NCBI GenBank assembly: GCA_023055425.1
Contig: JALGPY010000001.1
Span: forward strand, 135,929,368 to 135,993,367
Source of the DNA: Linanthus parryae
Lineage: Eukaryota > Streptophyta > Magnoliopsida > Ericales > Polemoniaceae
Length of the DNA stretch: 64,000 nucleotides
Direction: 5' to 3'
Every line of letters starts with the position of its first letter. The stretch's first letter is position 1. The notes below the pieces were generated by a model. It was not told where the DNA came from and searched no databases. It saw only the letters and a list, made by a program, of their open reading frames with translations. The position numbers and the translations under genes are program-made. Below are positions 56,973-64,000 of this stretch, in pieces.

Positions 56973-56992
56973 TTTTGGTGAACCCGACGTGA
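56973..56992 (+). other. Primer binding site region, gypsy element
   Basis: TTTTGGTGAACCCGACGTG directly after the LTR; the TGGTGAACCCGACG core is not the initiator-Met type used by the copia elements here. I did not match it to a specific tRNA. Confidence 0.6.
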
Positions 56993-57012
56993 ACTTACCA
57001 ACAAAAGCAACC

Positions 57013-59625
57013 ATGTCTCAGGAGGATGATATCAGCAACAGATCGCCTTCCACTGAAACCGCCTCGGGAGAGGGGACCCGCCGTACTCCTACCACCCCCG
57101 GCGAGACACCGACGCTAGAGTCCTTGGACGCCACTGTCCAAAGTCAGGCGAAAGCTCTCAAAGCGAAGTCTGCGCAACTAGAACGGATCTTGGCCGTTCT
57201 GGGCACCCTTGCGCCGAACCCTTCAACAGCCACCGCCGTCTCTCAAGGAGGAGGAGCCCCTACTGCTCCGGGGCTGGGAGTGTCAACCACACCTCCCGAC
57301 CCTAACCTGCAGACTCCTCCGGCGACTACGCAGCTGCTTTCGATTCAGGGGTCAACAGCTCAGATGTTGCCTCTCACTGCTCACACCTCTCAGCCTTCGG
57401 CTTTGGCATCTAACCCGACTTTGCAGTACCCTTTGCCTCCTCCAACGGCGATCTGGGGCAATGCAAATAGTCAATATGTCCCTAATCCTTCGGCGGCATA
57501 TGTGTCGCCTCCGCCTGCGGTAACCCCTCCTTCGACTACCGAGGGAGGCATTCCAGAATGCATGACGTCTCTGCAGAAGCGCATGGACACTATTCTGGCT
57601 CATCAGTCATTCGCGGATACCATTATCCCGAAGCTGGACAACGATCCACCCATACCAAGAGAGATCTATCTCATGCCTAACCCGGCGGGGTACAAGGCTC
57701 CCAAATGGGACAAGTTCGAGGATGTCAACGGAAACGCTCATGAGCACGTCATGCGCTTCATTGATGTCATGGGGCCATACGGAGCTGATCCCAAACTGCT
57801 GATGCGAGAGTTCCCAAAATCCTTAGGGAACGTAGCATACAAGTGGTACCGAACACTGGAAGCTGGATCCGTGAAGACTTGGGACGACATGGTCCAGAAG
57901 TTCTACACCAAGTTCTTCCAGATGGAAGAAAAGGTGACGATGATCCATCTCTCGCGGATGTATCAGAAGCGCGAGGAGGACGGGATCACTTTCATCAAGA
58001 AATTCAGGGCGAAATCCTTGGAGTGCAAAGATCCAATGCTCGAAAGCCGGCTCGTGGAGATATGCCTGCAGTGCATGCGAGATGAATACAAAGGTATGCT
58101 CATCAATTTGCAAACACCTACGTTTTCAAAGTTAATTGAATGCACGAAGAACATCGAGCCTATAGTCGAGAGGCAGAAAAAGAAGAACGCTCCGGAGCGA
58201 CCTCCGAGCGGCACCACCTACAAGATCGGGAGATTCAGTTACAAGAGGGGACGCGAAGCTGAGGTCAATACAGTTTCACCCCAGAATCAAGCGAAGGTCG
58301 TGAATTTCGACGTACCACCCCTACCATGCTCGGTAGAGGAGGCAAGCGACCTCTGCAGGCAGTGGCGCAAGGACGGTGTCCTACCACCGCTTGAGAAGAT
58401 ACCCTCCAAGGAGATGGTGAGAGACCCTAAGTGGTGCGAGTACCACGGCAAGGTCATGCACCCCACGGCTGAATGCAAGAAACTCAGGTTCGCGTTCGAC
58501 CAGAAGATGAAGAACGGCGAGCTGATCGTCAGTGATCACAGGAAGGATGTACGCAACAACCCACTTCCTGCTCATGCGGAGCAAGGCTCGAAAGGCAAGG
58601 AGGTCGCCATGATCTCGATCGTAGACTTGGAAGAAGTCGCAGAGGATGGTCTACCCATCATTGTCGAGGTCCACGAAGACGAAGACTACAGCATGGACAC
58701 AGAAGATGAGCGTGCCGACCGGATGAAGGGGTCGCACGGCTTCAGCAGATTCTTCGACGAGATGAATTTCTCGGAGAAATGCCGGACGGAAATGACGAAG
58801 GCGATCTTAAGGATAGCGGAGGACTACGAGGAGGATCTTGTAGTCTCCAACGGGAAAGTCATCAGGGCGTCTCGCTCTACAGAAAAGATCATGACCTTTT
58901 CTGCCAGCGACAAGAAGACAGATGCGAACCACCAGAGGCCTCTGTACGTGACGGCCATCGTCAATGGCGTCGAGTTCAAACGAGCATTCGTTGATGGAGG
59001 AGCAGCGGTCAACGTCGTTTCGCTCCACACACTAAAGCTAGCATGGATCCCCGAGCACAAGATCGTCAAGCGTCCATCTCCGCTGATGGGATTCGGAAGC
59101 GACTCTAGAATGACGATCGGATGGATCCGCCTGGGCGTTCATATTGGCAAAATCAAGTACTCAGCGAAGTTCTATGTCATAGACGCGAACACTACATACC
59201 ACATGATCATAGGTCGAGCCTGGATTCATCGCTTCGACGCAGTTCCTTCAACGGCTCACCAGGTTATGAAAGCCATCTGGAATGACAGAATAGTCGAGAT
59301 ACCAGCTTCAACGAATCCATTCAACTTGGATGAAGCACATCTTAGCGAAGCAGTGTGGTTCACCGAGATGGCGGATGAGCAAACACCGGGACCATTCAAC
59401 CCTACCCCTTTGCCTCTCTGGGAGGACATCAAGGACCAGTCACCTGCGGGAGTAATGGTAACAAGAGAAGACACCAAAGAAAAGCCGCCTACACGCGAAG
59501 AGACGCCGCGTATCGCATACCATCGAAAGAATGTGTATACTCTGAAGAGAATCGCAAAGCATGACCCCGAAGGCAAGGAGATAGAGAGCTTCTACGCCAA
59601 TGGGAAGAAATGCTATCGCATATGA
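57013..59625 (+). CDS. Gypsy gag-protease polyprotein
   Basis: 870 aa from the ATG at 57013 (the frame is open 24 nt further up but without ATG). The N-terminal 200 residues are Ser/Thr/Pro-rich. The retrotransposon gag domain is at about 240-360 (EFPKSLGNVAYKWYRTLEAG, FIKKFRAKSLECKD). A variant zinc knuckle WCEYHGKVMHPTAEC lies near 473. The protease domain around 640-790 has FVDGGAAVNVVS (active-site D at about 661) and MIIGRAWIHRF. The usual motif is D-S/T-G-A; here it is DGGA. It ends at TGA 59623-59625, after which the same frame continues into pol. Confidence 0.93.
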   Translation: MSQEDDISNRSPSTETASGEGTRRTPTTPGETPTLESLDATVQSQAKALKAKSAQLERILAVLGTLAPNPSTATAVSQGGGAPTAPGLGVSTTPPDPNLQTPPATTQLLSIQGSTAQMLPLTAHTSQPSALASNPTLQYPLPPPTAIWGNANSQYVPNPSAAYVSPPPAVTPPSTTEGGIPECMTSLQKRMDTILAHQSFADTIIPKLDNDPPIPREIYLMPNPAGYKAPKWDKFEDVNGNAHEHVMRFIDVMGPYGADPKLLMREFPKSLGNVAYKWYRTLEAGSVKTWDDMVQKFYTKFFQMEEKVTMIHLSRMYQKREEDGITFIKKFRAKSLECKDPMLESRLVEICLQCMRDEYKGMLINLQTPTFSKLIECTKNIEPIVERQKKKNAPERPPSGTTYKIGRFSYKRGREAEVNTVSPQNQAKVVNFDVPPLPCSVEEASDLCRQWRKDGVLPPLEKIPSKEMVRDPKWCEYHGKVMHPTAECKKLRFAFDQKMKNGELIVSDHRKDVRNNPLPAHAEQGSKGKEVAMISIVDLEEVAEDGLPIIVEVHEDEDYSMDTEDERADRMKGSHGFSRFFDEMNFSEKCRTEMTKAILRIAEDYEEDLVVSNGKVIRASRSTEKIMTFSASDKKTDANHQRPLYVTAIVNGVEFKRAFVDGGAAVNVVSLHTLKLAWIPEHKIVKRPSPLMGFGSDSRMTIGWIRLGVHIGKIKYSAKFYVIDANTTYHMIIGRAWIHRFDAVPSTAHQVMKAIWNDRIVEIPASTNPFNLDEAHLSEAVWFTEMADEQTPGPFNPTPLPLWEDIKDQSPAGVMVTREDTKEKPPTREETPRIAYHRKNVYTLKRIAKHDPEGKEIESFYANGKKCYRI

Positions 59626-59637
59626 AGGCGCGCGGGG

Positions 59638-61782
59638 ATGTCCTCACACGGGCATGGGGATATCCCTGGGCAAATCAATCAAATCGAGCAAATTGCGCTA
59701 ACAGAAGAGCCAATGCAGAGCACTCCAGATGAGAAGCTCAAAGAAGCGCCTGAATGCATGGAAGATAGGCCCAGACCACAAAAGCAAGAGCTAAAGGAGG
59801 TGTTCCTCAGCCCGAACGAGGAAAAGAAAAGGCCAGTCTTTCTAAGTGCGGACCTCACAAGCGAGGAGGAGCAAGGATTGCTACAACTTCTAACCGAATA
59901 CAAGGACGTGTTCGCATGGGAGTATGATGAGATGCCGGGACTGGACACAAGCATCACTATGCACCGCTTAGACATCATTCCGGGGTCTAAGCCGGTAAAG
60001 CAGAGCACAAGGAGCTTCAGGCCGGAGCTTAACGTGAAAATAAAGCAGGAGATTGTCAAACTCCTGGATGCCAAATTTATAGAGCCGAATCATCATCCCA
60101 CATGGCTGGCCAACATCGTGCCAGTGGTGAAGAAGAACGGACAGCTTCGCATCTGCGTGGATTTCCGAGATCTCAATCGCTTCTGCCCCAAGGACGATTT
60201 TCCACTGCCCAACATCGATTTGCTTATCGATTCAACAGCGGGCCACCGCATGTTCAGTTTCATGGATGGTTTCAGCGGGTACAACCAGATCAAGATGGAC
60301 CCCGAAGACGCGCGGAAAACTGCATTCATCACTCCGGTAGGGGTGTTCAACTACACAGTGATGCCGTTCGGTCTCAAAAACGCGGGTGCAACCTATCAGC
60401 GCGCCATGATGGCTCTGTTCCACGACATGATGCATAAAGAAGTGGAATTCTATGTGGATAACCTGGTGGTTAAATCCAAGCACGAAGCAGATCACCTCGC
60501 AGATCTACGGAAGGTGTTCAATAGATGCAGACGCTTTCAACTAAAGATGAATCCCATGAAATGTGCATTTGGGGTGACATCAGGGAAATTCTTGGGATGC
60601 GTAGTTCATCGCCAAGGAATCGAGCCTGACCCTGCGAAAGTATCAGCCATAGCCGGCATGACGCTGCCCCATAACCAGAGTGCCTTGAAGACATTTTTAG
60701 GAAAGTTATCCTATCTGCGGAGATTCATCCCGGCGATTGCCGAAATCACATGCTGTTTTAGTGCTCTTCTCAAGAAGGACGCCGTCTACGACTGGGCTCC
60801 GGAGCACGAAGCTGCATTCGAAAAGCTGAAGGATTTGCTGACATCCTCAAAAATAATGATCGCACCTCAACTAGGATCACCGCTTCTGCTATATCTGACA
60901 TCAACAAGGAGATCCATAGGAGCACTCTTGGCTCAGGAGTACGAAGGCCAGGAAAGGCCTATCTACTACATCTCTCGCATCGTGCAGCCTGCTGAATCGA
61001 GGTACACAGATATCGAACGTCATTGCCTTGCTTTGTTCTTCGTAATAGAGAAATTGAAACACTACTTCGCATCGCATAAATTAGTAGTGGTCACCAAAAG
61101 CGATCCTATACGATATCTGCTAACACACATTACTCCCGGCGGGAGACTGGCGAAATGGTACATGACCATCTCTCAATATGATATCACATGCGTGAGACCG
61201 CGAGCGATCAAGTTGCAGGCGGTAGCGGACCTGTTGGCACAATTCCCCGACAACAGCCATGAGCCCGTGATCGAAGAAGAGCTCGAAGGCCCTGAAATCT
61301 ATGCAATCGACGTGCCCTATTGGACGCTCCATTTCGACGGGTCGTCAACAAGAAAGGGCGGAGGCATTGGGATAGTCTTGACCAAACCAGATGAGGAGGT
61401 CATACAGATGTCCGCAAAGCTCAACTTCGCAGTCACAAACAACGAGGCAGAATACGAAGCCCTCATAGCGGGACTGTGCGCAGCAAAAGCTTTGGAAGTA
61501 AGCAATCTAACGGTCATGGGAGATTCCAAGTTGATCGTTAAACAAGCCTCGGGTGAGTACGGTTTGAAGGAAATTAACCTTCTGTCTTATCGGACTCTAG
61601 TACAAAAGCTGGTACAACAGTTCTGCGATGTGAGGTACGAGCACAAGCCCCGAGCAGACAACAGGCATGCGGACGCTTTAGCAACCTTGGGTTCTAAAGT
61701 CAGCACAGATAAGTGTCCCGCAAGGATCTCCATCGAAGTGCGAACATCGTCAGCATTGACAGAAGACGCATGCGACGACTAG
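59638..61782 (+). CDS. Gypsy RT-RNase H with second RNase H (Tat-type)
   Basis: 714 aa. RT has RICVDFRDLNRFCPKDDFPL, the FMDGFSGYNQI box and the PFGLKNAGATYQ motif. The catalytic box reads YVDN at residues 272-275 instead of YVDD, so the polymerase is probably inactive. RNase H follows (about 410-540; KSDPIRYLL). A second, archaeal-type RNase H spans about 563-690 with acidic residues D567 (HFDGSS), E603 (NNEAEYEAL), D629 (GDSKLI) and D679 (RHADALA). It ends TAG; the same frame continues 3 nt later into integrase. Confidence 0.92.
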   Translation: MSSHGHGDIPGQINQIEQIALTEEPMQSTPDEKLKEAPECMEDRPRPQKQELKEVFLSPNEEKKRPVFLSADLTSEEEQGLLQLLTEYKDVFAWEYDEMPGLDTSITMHRLDIIPGSKPVKQSTRSFRPELNVKIKQEIVKLLDAKFIEPNHHPTWLANIVPVVKKNGQLRICVDFRDLNRFCPKDDFPLPNIDLLIDSTAGHRMFSFMDGFSGYNQIKMDPEDARKTAFITPVGVFNYTVMPFGLKNAGATYQRAMMALFHDMMHKEVEFYVDNLVVKSKHEADHLADLRKVFNRCRRFQLKMNPMKCAFGVTSGKFLGCVVHRQGIEPDPAKVSAIAGMTLPHNQSALKTFLGKLSYLRRFIPAIAEITCCFSALLKKDAVYDWAPEHEAAFEKLKDLLTSSKIMIAPQLGSPLLLYLTSTRRSIGALLAQEYEGQERPIYYISRIVQPAESRYTDIERHCLALFFVIEKLKHYFASHKLVVVTKSDPIRYLLTHITPGGRLAKWYMTISQYDITCVRPRAIKLQAVADLLAQFPDNSHEPVIEEELEGPEIYAIDVPYWTLHFDGSSTRKGGGIGIVLTKPDEEVIQMSAKLNFAVTNNEAEYEALIAGLCAAKALEVSNLTVMGDSKLIVKQASGEYGLKEINLLSYRTLVQKLVQQFCDVRYEHKPRADNRHADALATLGSKVSTDKCPARISIEVRTSSALTEDACDD

Positions 61783-61785
61783 CAC

Positions 61786-63363
61786 ATGGATGACACGGAC
61801 TGGAGAAAAGCAATTCTGCAAGCTATCGCGGAAGGCACAAGCAGTGAAGGCTGGGCACTCACAAAAGGGTACTGCATACATGACAACACCCTTTACTACA
61901 AGGGTCCTGGCGGAATACTCATGCGATGCGTCTCCGAGCAAGAGGGACAACTGTTGTTAGAAAAGATTCACCAACATGCTTGCGGAGAAAGCGAGGTGTC
62001 AATCTACAGGAAGGCTCAGAGATATGGCATTCATTGGCCAGACATGTCAACAGCCGCAGCCCTGATACAAGGGAAGTGCGAGAGTTGCGCACTAATCAAA
62101 GATTCTTTACTCATCGCTCTGACTGATGATGACACAGATTGGAGGAAGCCACTCTTTGATTTTCTCACTCAGGGCACCGTGCCTGAATCGAGAAAAGAAG
62201 CCGAGAAATTGAAAAGGAAAGCATCTCGATATGTGGTACAGGAAAACCTGCTTTGGCGAAGAGGTCACGAGGGAAACTTGCTGCGATGTCTAGACGGCAG
62301 AGAAGCACAAGAAGTCATGGACCTTTCTCATCAGGTGGAACACCAAGGAGGTGCGAAATTATGCAGGCAGCTCCTATCAATTGGATATTTTTGGCCCACG
62401 ATGGAGGCCGATTGCCGCACCAAAGTACGACGCTGCCAGGAGTGTCAATTCAAAGGAAACCTAGTGCACGCTCCCGCCGTGGATCTACATGCATTAGGAA
62501 CACCATGGCCATTTCATACATGGGCTTTGGACTTCATCGGTCCCATTCGACGAACGTCACACGGGAATCATTTCATTCTCACCGCAACTAAGCTATTCAC
62601 CAAATGGGTGGAAGCAATACCACTGAAGACGGCAAATGCGCTAGCTGTGGTCAACTTCATCCAGGAAAGCATCATATGCAGGTTCGGAATCCCAAACACC
62701 ATTCTTTCAGATAACGGTACTCCCTTTGTTAATCGACAGGTAGCTGCGAATTTAGCGGAGTACAATATCAGGCAGATATGTTCTACCCCTTATTACCTGA
62801 AGGGAAATGGACAAGCCGAAGCGACCAACAAAACGCTGTTGAGAATTTTGAGCAAGATGGTCGCAGATGACCACAAGAAGTGGGCCGACTCTCTAAGCAT
62901 AGCTCTGTGGGCCTACCGAACTTCTCCAAGGACACCCACGGGGGCCTCGCCATTTCTACTATGTTATGGGGCCGAAGCTGTGATACCTGCGGAGGTGAGA
63001 GTCAATTCGACAAGGCTAGCCTTCCACGCACTCTACGAAAATCAACGCGATCATGACTTAGTCTTGCTGGAGGAAAAGCGAGAACAAGCCAAAAGGACCA
63101 ACAAGCGATATCAAGAAAGGATTGCTCGCGCTTACAATAAGACGGTCCAGCGAAGAGATTTCGCAGTTGGAGACTTGGTCATGCGCGCATCTGACCACTG
63201 CATGCGAGAAGCGACTCACCCAAAGTTCGCAGCCAATTGGGAAGGACCCTTCGAAGTCACAGAAGTCTTCGACAGTGGCTACTGCAGCATACGAAGGTTG
63301 CACGGCACAACCTCAACCCCGAGTTCAGTCAACATGCGCTGGATTAAGAAGTACTATCCCTGA
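61786..63363 (+). CDS. Gypsy integrase with duplicated H2C2 domain
   Basis: 525 aa. Two tandem zinc-binding (H2C2) units: residues about 1-105 (KIHQHACGE ... KCESC) and about 115-228 (LSHQVEHQGG ... CQECQ), each opening with a DDTDWRK motif. The integrase core has D249 (LDFIGP), D309 (SDNGTPF) and E345 (NGQAEATNK), a correct D,D-35-E arrangement. The C-terminus has a conserved ANWEGPFEVTEVF stretch and ends RWIKKYYP. No stop interrupts it. Confidence 0.93.
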   Translation: MDDTDWRKAILQAIAEGTSSEGWALTKGYCIHDNTLYYKGPGGILMRCVSEQEGQLLLEKIHQHACGESEVSIYRKAQRYGIHWPDMSTAAALIQGKCESCALIKDSLLIALTDDDTDWRKPLFDFLTQGTVPESRKEAEKLKRKASRYVVQENLLWRRGHEGNLLRCLDGREAQEVMDLSHQVEHQGGAKLCRQLLSIGYFWPTMEADCRTKVRRCQECQFKGNLVHAPAVDLHALGTPWPFHTWALDFIGPIRRTSHGNHFILTATKLFTKWVEAIPLKTANALAVVNFIQESIICRFGIPNTILSDNGTPFVNRQVAANLAEYNIRQICSTPYYLKGNGQAEATNKTLLRILSKMVADDHKKWADSLSIALWAYRTSPRTPTGASPFLLCYGAEAVIPAEVRVNSTRLAFHALYENQRDHDLVLLEEKREQAKRTNKRYQERIARAYNKTVQRRDFAVGDLVMRASDHCMREATHPKFAANWEGPFEVTEVFDSGYCSIRRLHGTTSTPSSVNMRWIKKYYP

Positions 63364-63433
63364 CTTCTCTTATTTCATGCGTTTTATTATAACGTCGCTT
63401 AATCTCTTGTATGGTTACGATTTACACAATCTC

Positions 63434-63511
63434 CTCTCCCATATGAGAGGATTGTAATCTCACCTCTCCCATATGAGAGCATTATAATAAGAAACTTCTC
63501 CCAAATGAGAA
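63434..63511. repeat. Three short hairpin repeats after integrase
   Basis: CTCTCCCATATGAGAG at 63434-63449 and 63464-63479, and a variant TTCTCCCAAATGAGAA at 63496-63511. Each can form a short stem. Confidence 0.75.
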
Positions 63512-63571
63512 CTTTATATTTCTGGATTGTCAATTGTGTTTCAGTTTAGTTTATTACAACTGTTGACAATG

Positions 63572-64000
63572 GGTTATCTGTTACGATAGCCGCCTATGCA
63601 AATGCGATCTTAATTGATCATTCGAGCCTATCTGATACGATAGCAGCCTATGCAAATGCAATCTTAATTGATCATTCAAGCCTATCTGATACGATAGCAG
63701 CCTATGCAAATGCAATCTTAATTGATCATTCAAGCCTATCTGATACGATAGCAGCCTATGCAAATACGATCTTAGTTGATCATTCAAGCCTATCTGTTAC
63801 GATAGCAGCCTATGCAAATGCGATCTTAATTGATCTTCTAAAGCCTATCTGTTACGATAGCAGCCTATGCAAATACGATCTTGATTGATCATTCAAGCCT
63901 ATCTGTTACGATAGCAGCTTATGCAAATGCGATCTTAATTGATCATCTAAGCCTATCTGTTACGATAGCAGCCTATGCAAATGCGATCTTAATTGATCAT
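63572..64000. repeat. 54-bp tandem repeat array in gypsy 3' region
   Basis: About eight copies of a 54-bp unit (one is 55 bp) starting at 63572, 63626, 63680, 63734, 63788, 63843, 63897 and 63951. Each contains GCCTATCTG.TACGATAGCA and CTTAATTGATCAT. The array runs off the window end, so its full length and the 3' LTR are not seen. Confidence 0.95.

Larger units (their letters stand above)
56362..64000 (+). mobile_element. Ty3/gypsy element, Tat lineage (incomplete at window end)
   Basis: 5' LTR, primer site, gag-protease, RT-RNase H plus a second (archaeal-type) RNase H, integrase, and a tandem-repeat 3' region. The extra RNase H between RT/RH and integrase identifies the Tat lineage. All three reading frames are in one frame, separated by single stops at 59623-59625 and 61780-61782. 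The 3' LTR is beyond the window. It inserted in a LINE. Confidence 0.92.

Noticed and set aside
63581..63787. 68-aa repetitive frame on the minus strand, and the array as a possible CRISPR
   Set aside because: The 54-bp units are contiguous with no unique spacers, in a plant retrotransposon; the peptide is just the repeat read in one frame.

Overview
This is a stretch of plant nuclear genome, most likely from a eudicot. The evidence is single-exon secreted proline-rich/8-cysteine genes with plant TATA boxes, AT-rich intergenic DNA, and a dense nest of plant-type transposable elements: Ty1/copia, Ty3/gypsy of the Tat lineage, L1-type LINEs, Helitrons, Stowaway and Mutator-like MITEs, a pogo/Lemi1-like remnant and SINE-like repeats. 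I cannot name the species. There is no operon, CRISPR array or other prokaryotic feature.

The only intact host genes recognised are three hybrid proline-rich proteins (HyPRPs, pEARLI1/DC2.15-like; 205, 208 and 248 aa), all on the + strand at 6002-6619, 16792-17418 and 36716-37462. They are tandem paralogues. Each lies at the end of a repeated upstream block (about 2.8-6.0 kb, 14.5-16.8 kb and 34.7-36.7 kb). A further block at about 25.5-28.6 kb ends in a complete TATA box and 5' leader but has no coding sequence, so one gene copy has been lost. A roughly 50-bp promoter motif recurs six times. The gene array has been pulled apart by transposons.

Layout: 1-1.9 kb, copia LTR pieces. 2.8-6.6 kb, block A and gene 1, with pogo, LINE and SINE insertions. 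7.4-13.4 kb, a decayed copia element carrying a nested gag-only LTR element with perfect 5-bp target duplication, cut off by a LINE. 13.4-14.4 kb, a 1-kb Mutator-like element with about 130-bp inverted ends. 14.5-17.4 kb, block B and gene 2, with a related MITE touching the core promoter. 18.1-21.2 kb, a minus-strand Helitron-like element with an internal tandem duplication. 22.4-25.3 kb, a LINE. 25.5-28.6 kb, block C with nested Stowaways and the orphan promoter. 29.1-34.6 kb, a complete but mutated copia element with 474-bp LTRs. 34.7-37.5 kb, block D and gene 3. 39.2-41.4 kb, a Helitron. 42.0-46.9 kb, LINE and copia fragments with a TRIM-like element, a probable solo LTR and a (CT)n expansion. 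46.9-52.5 kb, a Helitron with a mini-CACTA, joined to a LINE. 52.5-54.4 kb, a 730-bp tandem repeat. 54.5-56.4 kb, a LINE. 56.4 kb to the end, a nearly full Tat-lineage gypsy element whose 3' region is a 54-bp tandem array running off the window.

The host genes probably encode related secreted cell-wall proteins. The transposons supply almost all other sequence and have altered or removed promoters and one gene copy. All domain, family and boundary calls were made by eye from motifs; no database search was possible.
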